Shown here: positions 1-5,180 of the stretch, one piece after another
How the letters are laid out: each line of letters starts with the position of its first letter
Position numbering within the stretch: position 1 is the first letter of the stretch
Notes under the pieces: model-generated
Told to the model about the DNA's origin: nothing
The model's input: only the letters and a program-made list of their open reading frames with translations
The model's database searches: none
Assembly: GCA_018678395.1 (NCBI GenBank)
Contig: JAHHMJ010000697.1
Span: forward strand, 1 to 5,180
Source: Gemmatimonadota bacterium
GTDB taxonomy: Bacteria > Gemmatimonadota > Gemmatimonadetes > Longimicrobiales > Gaopeijiaceae
Direction of reading: 5' to 3'
DNA: 5,180 nucleotides
Translations under genes and position numbers: made by a program

Positions 1-612
1 GAACGTTCCGCGTCCCTCGACATCGAAGTGGATTCGCTGGCGGTCGCGGTGATCGCCTCGGCCCGGGACCTCGGCGCCCTGCATGCCATCGGTCGCTCGG
101 GTGTCGACCACCTTCTCCTGCGCGAGGAGTGCGGGGATGGGATCTTCGCCCGCGCGCTCCGCGCCGTGCTGGCGGATTCGGTGGCGGGTTCGGTCGTGCG
201 CGCGGTGTCGCCGCAGCTGGCCCGCGCTCCCCTCTCGTACGTGCGCGCGGCGTTGGATTGGGTGCACCGGACTCCGGATGCGGACGGCTTCGCTCGCGCG
301 CTGGGATGGAGTCGGCCGCACCTGAGTCGGCGGCTGCGCGCCGCGGGTCTTCCCCCGACGGGTCACCTGCTCACATGGAGTCGGCTCCTGCACGCCGGCG
401 CCTGGCTCGCCGATCCCGGCCGCTCCGGAGAGAGCGTGTCGAGACAGCTGGGCTACGCCAACGGCTCCACGTTCCGGCGCGCCCTCCGCCACTTCGTCGG
501 GCTGCGCCCGTCGGCCGTGGCCACGGGGGGTGGGCTGAGCGTCGTGCTGGACGCGTTTCTGGAGGCGACCGCCTTGCCACGCCGGTTCGCGGAGCCCCTC
601 AGGGTCGCATGA
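1..612 (+). CDS. AraC-family transcriptional regulator, 5'-truncated by window edge
   Basis: The reading frame is open from base 1 to the TGA at 610-612, giving 203 residues in the window. The GTG at 28 is an in-frame valine and need not be the start, so the N-terminus probably lies outside. Residues about 93-175 form an AraC-type double helix-turn-helix. The first helix pair contains ALGWSRPHLSRRL. A linker with SRLLHAGAWL follows, and the second helix pair contains SVSRQLGYANGSTFRRALRHFVGLRPS, matching the family pattern lGy.d.s.F.r.f....G..P. The preceding part (about 1-75) has GVDHLLLREE, which resembles the last strands and helix of a degenerate response-regulator receiver domain; this is an inference and no phospho-acceptor is visible. 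It likely binds DNA and may control the genes that follow. The next gene overlaps its stop codon. The family is clear; target and ligand are unknown. Confidence 0.85.
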   Translation, partial: ERSASLDIEVDSLAVAVIASARDLGALHAIGRSGVDHLLLREECGDGIFARALRAVLADSVAGSVVRAVSPQLARAPLSYVRAALDWVHRTPDADGFARALGWSRPHLSRRLRAAGLPPTGHLLTWSRLLHAGAWLADPGRSGESVSRQLGYANGSTFRRALRHFVGLRPSAVATGGGLSVVLDAFLEATALPRRFAEPLRVA

Positions 613-836
613 TGCGCCGCTTCACCGACGCGGAGGGAGCGGCGTGGGATGCGGTCCTCGGGCGGGAGTCCTGGGGTACTCTCTTCGCTATATTCGTTCC
701 CGTGCAGTCCGGGCCCGCAGTGCGCCAGACGCCGCTGTCCGCCCAGACCGTCGAGCGCGGCGCGGGCGACTTCGATGATCTCGACGACGACGAGTTGCGC
801 TCGCTGTTCGATCGCTCGATGCCCAAACCCCTTTGA
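612..836 (+). CDS. Small conserved-looking protein of unknown function (74 aa), paralogue of the next gene
   Basis: I do not recognise a named family. The 74-residue product begins MRRFTDAEG, has a Trp at 12, a hydrophobic strand-like stretch TLFAIFVPV at 23-31, and an acidic segment (DDLDDDELR, 55-63) before a C-terminal SMPKPL. There is no signal peptide, no membrane helix and no Cys, so it is probably a small cytosolic protein. Two ATGs are adjacent, at 609 and 612. I chose 612 because an AGGG at 601-604 then has a 7-base spacing and because the downstream paralogue also begins Met-Arg-aromatic; starting at 609 would only add one Met. The start codon shares a base with the upstream regulator's TGA, so translational coupling is likely. 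It is in a different frame from the regulator, and the alignment with the 864-1118 product argues that it is a real gene rather than a GC-rich shadow frame. Confidence 0.75.
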   Translation: MRRFTDAEGAAWDAVLGRESWGTLFAIFVPVQSGPAVRQTPLSAQTVERGAGDFDDLDDDELRSLFDRSMPKPL

Positions 837-855
837 CCCCAGCGCCGGCCGTGCC

Positions 856-860
856 GGAGG
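856..860 (+). promoter_or_regulatory. Ribosome binding site for the 864 gene
   Basis: GGAGG lies 3 bases before the ATG at 864. The spacing is short, but this is the only strong purine run in the 27-base gap between the two small genes and it supports the ATG at 864 as the start. Confidence 0.55.
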
Positions 861-863
861 CCC

Positions 864-1118
864 ATGAGACAGTTCGAAGACGAAGCAGGACGAGAGTGGA
901 TGGCGGACGTCACCGAGACGTCGGGAATCGACTACAAGGGCCGTTTCCATCTCGTCATGCGCACCGGCGACGCCGAGGTGTCGCTCGACGACGTCCGGTG
1001 GAACAGCGAGCGGAGCGCGGCGCGTACCCTCGAGACCATGTCGGTCGTCGAGCTGCGCCGTCGGCTCAGATCCGCGCGCGGTCGCGCATCCGGGGGAGTG
1101 GCGGTCGACGCGGGGTGA
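864..1118 (+). CDS. Small conserved-looking protein of unknown function (84 aa), second member of tandem pair
   Basis: The 84-residue product starts MRQFEDEAGREW, contains DYKGRF at 23-28 and LDDVRWNSER at 41-50, and continues with a helix-like, Arg-rich segment (TLETMSVVELRRRLRSA, 55-71). It lacks Cys, a signal peptide and membrane segments. It aligns along most of its length with the 612-836 product. Both start Met-Arg-[Arg/Gln]-Phe-x-Asp-x-x-Gly-x-x-Trp, both have Phe at 28, both have Glu-Arg at about 48-50, and both have Glu-Leu-Arg at 61-65. This indicates duplication or membership of one family. The WNSE and ELR segments look like a compact beta-then-helix fold, which is inference only. 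GGAGG precedes the ATG. The TGA at 1116-1118 overlaps the GTG start of the aminotransferase gene, so the two are probably translated in coupled fashion. I cannot assign a function. Confidence 0.8.
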   Translation: MRQFEDEAGREWMADVTETSGIDYKGRFHLVMRTGDAEVSLDDVRWNSERSAARTLETMSVVELRRRLRSARGRASGGVAVDAG

Positions 1119-2272
1119 CGGATTCGGCCATCGCGGACTTTCGGCGCCGCGAGTATCCGGAGTTCGACGCGGTCTTTCTGAATTCCGCCAGCTACGGGCT
1201 TCTGCCTCGTAGCACCACCGATGCCGTCACGTCGTTGACCCGGAGGCGGAACCGACCCCTCGGCGTCCCGGACGCCGAACCCGGTGCGGCGCTGCGACGG
1301 GCCCGTCGGGCCGCGGGGCGGCTGCTCGACGTCCCCTCGCGAGAGATCGCACTGGTACCGAACACCACGTTCGGCATCCAGCTGGCCGCCAACCTCGTCG
1401 GTGCGGGCCCGCCGGGCCGCATCGTGGTCTCCGCCGGTGAGTTTCCGGCCAACGTACTCCCCTGGCTGGCGCTGGAGTCCCGGGGATTCACCGTGGACGT
1501 CGTTGCGCTTCGGGAAGACCGCCCCGACGAAGACGCGATGGTGGCGAGGCTGTCGAGTGGGGATGTACGAGCCGTCAGCATCTCGGCGGTTCAGTACGCT
1601 TCGGGGGTGCGTGCGGATCTGGCGCGTATGGGCGCGGCCTGTCGCAGGGCAGGGGCGCTGTTCGTGGTGGATGCCATCCAGGCCCTGGGGACCGTGCCCC
1701 TGGCACCCCGGGAACTGGGCATCGACGTCCTCGCGACCGGCGGGCAGAAGTGGCTGTTGGCCCCCTGGGGTTCGGGGTTCGCGTGGGTCGCGCCCCACCG
1801 CTGGGAGCATCTTCCGCCTCCCGTGGTCAGTTGGCTCGCCGTCGAAGGTGGGACCAGCTACACCACCCGGAACGGCTACGCGCTCGACTATCTCGGCGAC
1901 GCCCGTCGCTTCGAACCGGCCACGCTGGGTGTACAGGACTACCTGGGACTCGCGGTGTCGCTCGAGACCCTCCTCGAGCTGGGGCTGGAGCGAATTCGCG
2001 CGCACCACCTCGCCGTGCAGCGACCGCTGGTGGAGTGGGCGGAGGGTCGGGAAGGGGTGCGCCTCGTCACACCGGTCGAGGAGGCGAGGCGAGGCGGAAT
2101 CGTGGCGCTGGACACGAGGGATCCGGAGGGAGCCCTCCGAGCCCTCGAGAATGCGGGCGTTCGAGCGGCGGTCCGGGACGGGTTCCTGCGCTTCGCTCCT
2201 CACGTCTACGTGTCGGTGGACGAGATGGAGCGGACGGTCGAGGTACTGGACGCCTGGATGGTCGGCGACTGA
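1115..2272 (+). CDS. Class V PLP-dependent aminotransferase family enzyme
   Basis: The product is 385 residues from the GTG at 1115, which overlaps the previous stop as GTGA; the typical family N-terminus (EFDAVFLNSASYGLLPRST, 16-34) begins soon after. This is a fold-type I PLP enzyme. It has a phosphate-cup-like segment NTTFGIQLAANL (83-94), an EFPANVLPW motif (109-117), SAVQYASGVRADL (157-169), the cofactor Asp in VVDAIQALG (Asp186) and the Schiff-base Lys in GGQKWLLAPWGSGF (Lys212). The C-terminal domain carries DARRFEPAT (262-270) and the closing RDGFLRFAPHVY (354-365). The EFPxN motif is typical of the isopenicillin-N-epimerase/kynureninase-like branch. The only Cys is Cys176 in a helix, and the catalytic Cys loop of SufS/IscS is absent, so it should not be a cysteine desulfurase. 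The residue before the catalytic Lys is Gln, where His is common. The substrate is unknown. The protein is presumably cytosolic and cotranscribed with its neighbours. Confidence 0.92.
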   Translation: MTDSAIADFRRREYPEFDAVFLNSASYGLLPRSTTDAVTSLTRRRNRPLGVPDAEPGAALRRARRAAGRLLDVPSREIALVPNTTFGIQLAANLVGAGPPGRIVVSAGEFPANVLPWLALESRGFTVDVVALREDRPDEDAMVARLSSGDVRAVSISAVQYASGVRADLARMGAACRRAGALFVVDAIQALGTVPLAPRELGIDVLATGGQKWLLAPWGSGFAWVAPHRWEHLPPPVVSWLAVEGGTSYTTRNGYALDYLGDARRFEPATLGVQDYLGLAVSLETLLELGLERIRAHHLAVQRPLVEWAEGREGVRLVTPVEEARRGGIVALDTRDPEGALRALENAGVRAAVRDGFLRFAPHVYVSVDEMERTVEVLDAWMVGD

Positions 2273-2306
2273 CGACCCGAGCGGACATGGTGGCGCCCCA
2301 CGGAAC

Positions 2307-2312
2307 GGGGGA
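2307..2312 (+). promoter_or_regulatory. Ribosome binding site for radC
   Basis: A GGGGGA run ends 9 bases before the ATG at 2322. It selects this ATG over any upstream extension of the frame, which stays open back into the aminotransferase gene but there is only a shadow frame. The 49-base gap (2273-2321) shows no clear promoter or hairpin terminator. Confidence 0.6.
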
Positions 2313-2321
2313 ACGTGGACC

Positions 2322-2996
2322 ATGTCGACTTCATCCCTCCACCCCGATCGACCCCGCGAGCGTCTCCACCGACTGGGGCCCCGCGCTCTGGCGGAACGGG
2401 AACTGCTGGCCCTGCTTCTCGGCGCGGGGCGTCCCGGGCATTCCGCCCTCGCCGTGGCCGACGATCTCCTCGCGCTGGGCCCTCTCGGGGTGCGAAGTCT
2501 CGCGAGGATGCCGCCGGGTCGGCTCTCCGTGGTGCAGGGTGTGGGACGTGCCCGGGCCGCACGCCTCTCGGCCGGCTTCGAGATCGGCCGGAGAACGGCG
2601 GCCGCCTCGGGTGCGGAGGCCCGCCGGATCCGGGGACCGTCGGACGTCTACGACAGCCTGGGCCCGAATCTGAGAGACCTCGATCAGGAGGAGTTCCACG
2701 CGGTCCTGCTGAACGCGCAGCATCGGGTACTCCGCGAAGTGCTCGTGACCCGGGGAATCCTCGATGCGTCGCTGGTTCACCCTCGGGAGGTCTTTCGACC
2801 GGCGGTGGCCGAGGGGGCCGCGGCGGTGATCCTCGTCCACAACCACCCCTCGGGCGACCCGACGCCGTCGGCTCAGGACCGGGCCGTCACCCGCCAGATG
2901 GTTTCGGCCGGTCGCACCCTCGGGATCCCGGTACTCGATCACGTGATCGTCGGCGACGGGCGCTGGGCGGCGCTGTCCGACGAAGGAGCTCTGTGA
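2322..2996 (+). CDS. radC: RadC family protein (JAMM/MPN+ domain)
   Basis: The 224-residue product matches the usual length of chromosomal RadC (about 220-230). The N-terminal UPF0758 region has RERLHRLGPRALAERELLALL (13-33, adjacent to LGAGRPG). It is followed by a helix-hairpin-helix-like segment around GVGRARAARL (73-82). The C-terminal JAMM domain starts near DQEEFHAVLLNAQ (121-133) and has the zinc signature H-N-H-P-S-G-D-P-T-P-S-A-Q-D: His173, His175, Ser183 and Asp186. The acidic partner is probably Glu123 or Glu124. The ligand set is intact, so a metal-dependent hydrolase fold is expected. The family's role is unsettled: the DNA-repair name came from an E. coli allele later attributed to recG, and involvement in recombination or DNA processing is only proposed. 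It is the last gene of the plus-strand block and converges on the peptidase gene 8 bases beyond its stop. The N-terminal domain argues for the chromosomal form rather than the short element-borne form. Confidence 0.95.
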   Translation: MSTSSLHPDRPRERLHRLGPRALAERELLALLLGAGRPGHSALAVADDLLALGPLGVRSLARMPPGRLSVVQGVGRARAARLSAGFEIGRRTAAASGAEARRIRGPSDVYDSLGPNLRDLDQEEFHAVLLNAQHRVLREVLVTRGILDASLVHPREVFRPAVAEGAAAVILVHNHPSGDPTPSAQDRAVTRQMVSAGRTLGIPVLDHVIVGDGRWAALSDEGAL

Positions 2997-2997
2997 G

Positions 2998-3014
2998 GTC
3001 GCGGTCAGCGCGAC
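2998..3014. terminator. Hairpin at the convergent gene junction, possible bidirectional terminator
   Basis: GTCGCG (2998-3003) and CGCGAC (3009-3014) are perfect 6-base inverted repeats around the loop GTCAG. The structure lies between the convergent radC and dacB stops and covers the dacB stop codon. There is no T-tract on either strand, so it is not a classical intrinsic terminator. In such GC-rich sequence a 6-base palindrome can arise by chance. Confidence 0.25.
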
Positions 3015-4639
3015 GACGACCAGCCGGCCACGGCCGCACCGATCTCGTCTTCGAGGCGCTTCGCACCCCAGGCCGAGGGCAGGTCGTTGCCCATGATGGA
3101 GAAGACCGCGGGGCGATCGTCCGCCGTCCGGACGAGACCCGAGAGAGCCGACACGCCCTCGATCGTGCCCGTCTTCGCACGGAGATTGCGGGCGGCCGGT
3201 GTGCGCGCCATACGCCGCAGCTGGCGCGTCCCGGCCTCCGGAAGCGTCTCGAGCAGCGCCTCCCCGTATCCGGACGCGAGGGCATGGCGAAGGACGGCGA
3301 CGAGCGCTCCGGGGCTCGCACGGTTGTCCGCGGCGAGGCCCGACCCGTCGACAAGGCGTACCTCGTCGGGCCCGACCCCGACTTCATCGACCGCAAAGCC
3401 CTCCACCACGGCCGCACCGGCCGCGTACGACCCTTCGCCGGCCTCGACCCGCCCCAGCGTGCGGAGCACGAGATCAGCGAACAGGTTGTGGCTCTCGATA
3501 TTCACGATCGCGAGCGCTTCGAGAAGAGGCGGTGAGCGGTGGCTGGCGAGGACCTCGTGGTCTCCGGCCGTGAAGACCCGCTGGCCCGCCAGGGGCGATC
3601 GACTGGACTCCCGGATGGTGCCGGGCTCGCCCACGACCCGTATGCCGGCGTCGCGAAGCGCCCGATCGAAGCCGTGTGCCGTGAACAGGACCGGGTCCTG
3701 TACGGTCATGCTGCGGTAGACGTCTCGGCCGCCGCGCTGGATCTCGCCGACGATGCGAATCGGTTCTGTGGGCGCGTCGCGCAGCACCTGCAGACGGCTC
3801 GCGGGGCGCCCGGACGAGGTCCGCGCCTCGTTGTCGACCGCGACGCCGTCGTGCGCGGGATCCGTGTGGACGCGCGGGGGCGCGCCTGCAGTTGAGGCCT
3901 CGACGCGAAGCTGCACCATGTTCCCGTTGTAGCTCAGGGCAGGCGACGCCGCGGCGAACCAGTCGTTCAAGTCCCGCGGATCCCAGGCCTCGAGACGGTC
4001 GGGGCCCGAGAAGTAGGTGGCGTCTCCCAGCACGCGGCCCTCCACCCGGCGGATTCCCCGATCCCGCAGGGCGGCGGCGAGGGCGTCGAGAGCCCCGACC
4101 TCGGCGCGGGAGGGCCGCAGGAACGGGTCCCCCGTCCCGAAGAGGATCACGTCGCCCTGAACGACGCCGTCGACGATCGGCGCGTCGGTGGTGACCCAGG
4201 TCATCCACCGGAAGTCGGGGCCCAGGAGGTGGAGGGCGGCGGCGGTGGTCAGGACCTTGAGATTCGAAGCCGGGGCGAGCGCGACGTGCGGCTGGCGCGC
4301 GTACAGCGTGTCGCCCGTCTCACCGTCGACCACCAGGACTCCGAACTCGGAGCCACGCCAACGAGTCCCACCGAGAATCCCGTCGATGCTGCGCTGAAGC
4401 GCCTCACGTGCGGTCGCGAGCGGCGGTGACGGGGGCCGGGGATGCAGCACGGGTCCGGCCTCGAGGCCCGGCCCGTCGCCCGGGTGGATCGTGGTCGACG
4501 GACCGGCGCTCGGCTGCCCGCTCTCGACCCCGTCCGTCCGGAGTGCCGAAGGCTCCTGGGCGGTGGGGCCCTCCATGTCGACCGGCCGGGCGGCGAGAAG
4601 CATCGCGACGAGGACGAACGGGACGCCGCGGCGGATCAT
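3005..4639 (-). CDS. dacB: D-alanyl-D-alanine carboxypeptidase/endopeptidase, PBP4 (DacB) family
   Basis: The 544-residue exported enzyme trims the pentapeptide terminal D-Ala and cuts peptide cross-links of peptidoglycan in the periplasm (family knowledge). The start at 4639 is chosen because GAGG lies 6 bases upstream and the product then begins with a signal peptide: MIRR followed by a hydrophobic core to about residue 18. A Pro-rich spacer (about 24-75) precedes the catalytic domain. The three active-site motifs of class C penicillin-binding proteins are intact: S-x-x-K in APASNLKV (Ser125, Lys128), S-x-N in ESHNLFAD (Ser383, Asn385), and KTG (489-491). DGSGLAADNRASP (431-443) is the usual family block. 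The 258-residue gap between the first two motifs matches the inserted domains of PBP4. The ATG overlaps the stop of the small ORF upstream (ATGA), and a PerR-like gene lies before that, suggesting one transcript. The in-frame start at 4699 would add an Arg-rich extension and is disfavoured. Confidence 0.95.
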   Translation of the reverse strand: MIRRGVPFVLVAMLLAARPVDMEGPTAQEPSALRTDGVESGQPSAGPSTTIHPGDGPGLEAGPVLHPRPPSPPLATAREALQRSIDGILGGTRWRGSEFGVLVVDGETGDTLYARQPHVALAPASNLKVLTTAAALHLLGPDFRWMTWVTTDAPIVDGVVQGDVILFGTGDPFLRPSRAEVGALDALAAALRDRGIRRVEGRVLGDATYFSGPDRLEAWDPRDLNDWFAAASPALSYNGNMVQLRVEASTAGAPPRVHTDPAHDGVAVDNEARTSSGRPASRLQVLRDAPTEPIRIVGEIQRGGRDVYRSMTVQDPVLFTAHGFDRALRDAGIRVVGEPGTIRESSRSPLAGQRVFTAGDHEVLASHRSPPLLEALAIVNIESHNLFADLVLRTLGRVEAGEGSYAAGAAVVEGFAVDEVGVGPDEVRLVDGSGLAADNRASPGALVAVLRHALASGYGEALLETLPEAGTRQLRRMARTPAARNLRAKTGTIEGVSALSGLVRTADDRPAVFSIMGNDLPSAWGAKRLEDEIGAAVAGWSSSR

Positions 4640-4833
4640 CCGTCGCCTCGCGCGTCCATGCGCTCTGCGGGCTCGGCCACGGCGCGCGGGGGCAGCCACA
4701 CGGGTCCGCGGGAGCCCGACCGGTCACGCAGGGCCGTTGGGTCCGTGCGGACGACGCGTCGAAGAGACGCGGGTACCGAAGGTGCAGGGGAGGGCACCGG
4801 CCGGACCGCGAGCGGGGAGGCCGGATGCGGCAT
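4636..4833 (-). CDS. Possible small protein of unknown function (65 aa) between perR-like gene and dacB
   Basis: I do not recognise this product. It is 65 residues long, Pro/Ala/Arg-rich in the first half, with RVVRTDPTALRDRSGSRG in the middle and PVWLPPRAVAEPAERMD near the end. There is no signal peptide, membrane segment or Cys. Two placements support it: its ATG (4833-4831) overlaps the upstream TGA as TGATG, and its own TGA overlaps the dacB ATG as ATGA. It thus exactly fills what would otherwise be a gap of about 190 bases. Third codon positions are mostly G or C, similar to the radC gene, more so in the second half. Against it, there is no good ribosome binding site before the ATG, the composition is low-complexity, and long chance ORFs are common at this GC content. 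A GTG one codon earlier is an alternative start. The RDRSG...W stretch faintly recalls the D-x-x-G-x-x-W start of the two plus-strand small proteins. Confidence 0.45.
   Translation of the reverse strand: MPHPASPLAVRPVPSPAPSVPASLRRVVRTDPTALRDRSGSRGPVWLPPRAVAEPAERMDARGDG
4646..4649 (-). promoter_or_regulatory. Ribosome binding site deciding the dacB start
   Basis: On the minus strand, GAGG is followed by 6 bases and then the ATG at 4639-4637. It lies inside the end of the preceding small ORF, whose TGA overlaps this ATG. It places the start directly at the signal peptide. Confidence 0.6.
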
Positions 4834-5180
4834 CACGCAGAGGCCGCCACCCCATCGGGGTCACACGTGGGGCAGTAGCCGGTCAGCTCGAGCCGATATC
4901 CGGTCACGCGGAAGCCGTGGGCCGTGGATTGCAGCCGATCGACCTCGCTCTCGTCGACGCGGCCCGCCAGATCCATGACGCGCCCGCACGAGAGACAGCG
5001 CAGGTGATGATGGTCGTCCGTCCGACCGTCGTACCGCGCGCACCCGTCGCCGTACGTCAACTTCGTCGCGAGACCACACCCGACCAGGGTCTCGAGACTC
5101 TTGTAGACCGTGGCGAGCGAGATGCCCGGCACGGCCCCCCGGACGTTGAGGAAGACCTCGTCGGCCGTGGGGTGCGACTC
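4833..5180 (-). CDS. perR: Fur-family metalloregulator, PerR-like, 5'-truncated by window edge
   Basis: The frame is open from base 5180 on the minus strand to the TGA at 4835-4833, giving the C-terminal 115 residues; roughly 35 N-terminal residues should lie outside. The winged-helix part has SHPTADEVF (2-10) and ISLATVYKSLETL (20-32), the DNA-recognition region of Fur proteins. The dimerisation part has YGDGCARYD, RTDDHHHLRC and two CxxC pairs (Cys62/65 and Cys103/106) for the structural zinc. Residues matching the five regulatory-metal ligands of Bacillus subtilis PerR (H37, D85, H91, H93, D104) are His3, Asp51, His57, His59 and Asp70, with identical spacing. Asp rather than Glu at the last site favours PerR over Fur. 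PerR represses peroxide-defence genes until metal-catalysed His oxidation releases DNA; that this protein does so is inference. It leads the minus-strand block, overlapping the next ORF by one base. Confidence 0.88.
   Translation of the reverse strand, partial: ESHPTADEVFLNVRGAVPGISLATVYKSLETLVGCGLATKLTYGDGCARYDGRTDDHHHLRCLSCGRVMDLAGRVDESEVDRLQSTAHGFRVTGYRLELTGYCPTCDPDGVAASA

Noticed and set aside
129..608. N-terminal extension of the 74-residue protein into the regulator gene
   Set aside because: The extension overlaps the AraC coding region out of frame. The alignment with the downstream paralogue and the AGGG before 612 place the start at 612.
2081..2095. Three tandem copies of GAGGC, a possible phase-variation repeat
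   Set aside because: Only three copies, within coding sequence in a well-conserved frame; too few to suggest slippage control.
1115..2272. Cysteine desulfurase (SufS/IscS) assignment
   Set aside because: The catalytic cysteine loop is missing; the single Cys (176) is not at the active-site position.
1284..2321. Upstream extension of the radC frame into the aminotransferase gene, suggesting a fusion
   Set aside because: The extension is an out-of-frame, Arg/Ser/Trp-rich shadow of the aminotransferase. The ATG at 2322 has a good ribosome binding site and matches normal RadC length.
932..2323. Long open frame on the minus strand (463 codons) opposite the aminotransferase gene
   Set aside because: It mirrors a clearly conserved plus-strand gene, its product has no recognisable motif, and long antisense frames are expected at this GC content.
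2315..3535. Plus-strand open frame (406 codons) spanning radC and the end of dacB
   Set aside because: It has an Arg/Gly/Pro-rich product without motifs, crossing two well-supported genes in other frames.
3474..4208. Minus-strand open frame (244 codons) inside dacB
   Set aside because: It is in a different frame from the intact PBP4 motifs and its product is Arg-rich low complexity.
4640..4699. Arg-rich N-terminal extension of DacB as a Tat signal
   Set aside because: There is no proper S/T-R-R-x-F-L-K motif, and the start at 4639 has its own GAGG and a normal Sec-type signal peptide.
4442..4978. Plus-strand open frame covering the start of dacB, the small ORF and part of the PerR-like gene
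   Set aside because: It is antisense to two clear genes, has no ribosome binding site or motif that I can see, and its composition is that of a shadow frame.

Overview
This is a GC-rich bacterial window with tightly packed genes and no RNA gene, mobile element, CRISPR array or phage gene that I can see. The protein set is an AraC-type regulator, a RadC-family JAMM protein, a PBP4-type peptidase and a PerR-like Fur protein. Two small proteins have a style I associate with Gemmatimonadota-like genomes. That placement is an impression from gene style and composition, not a demonstrated assignment.

Plus-strand block (1-2996): five genes run the same way with almost no space between them. They are (1) the C-terminal part of an AraC/HTH regulator, cut by the window start; (2) a 74-residue unnamed protein whose ATG shares one base with the regulator's stop; (3) an 84-residue unnamed protein that aligns end to end with the previous one; (4) a class V PLP-dependent aminotransferase whose GTG overlaps the preceding TGA; and (5) a radC-family gene after a 49-base gap. 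The overlaps suggest one transcript. The shared function is not evident; I cannot name a pathway linking a PLP enzyme, RadC and the two small proteins.

The two blocks converge at about 2997-3004, where radC and the minus-strand peptidase gene end 8 bases apart. A short perfect hairpin spans this junction.

Minus-strand block (5180 down to 3005): a PerR-like metalloregulator, cut by the window end, is followed by a small 65-codon ORF and then a secreted D-Ala-D-Ala carboxypeptidase/endopeptidase of the PBP4 (DacB) family. The regulator's stop overlaps the small ORF's start (TGATG), and the small ORF's stop overlaps the peptidase start (ATGA). The three therefore look translationally coupled, placing a peroxide-sensor-type repressor with a cell-wall enzyme.

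The most interesting items are the tandem pair of homologous small proteins and the small coupled ORF between the PerR-like gene and dacB. I found no evidence for a defence system or other clearly novel multi-gene machine here.
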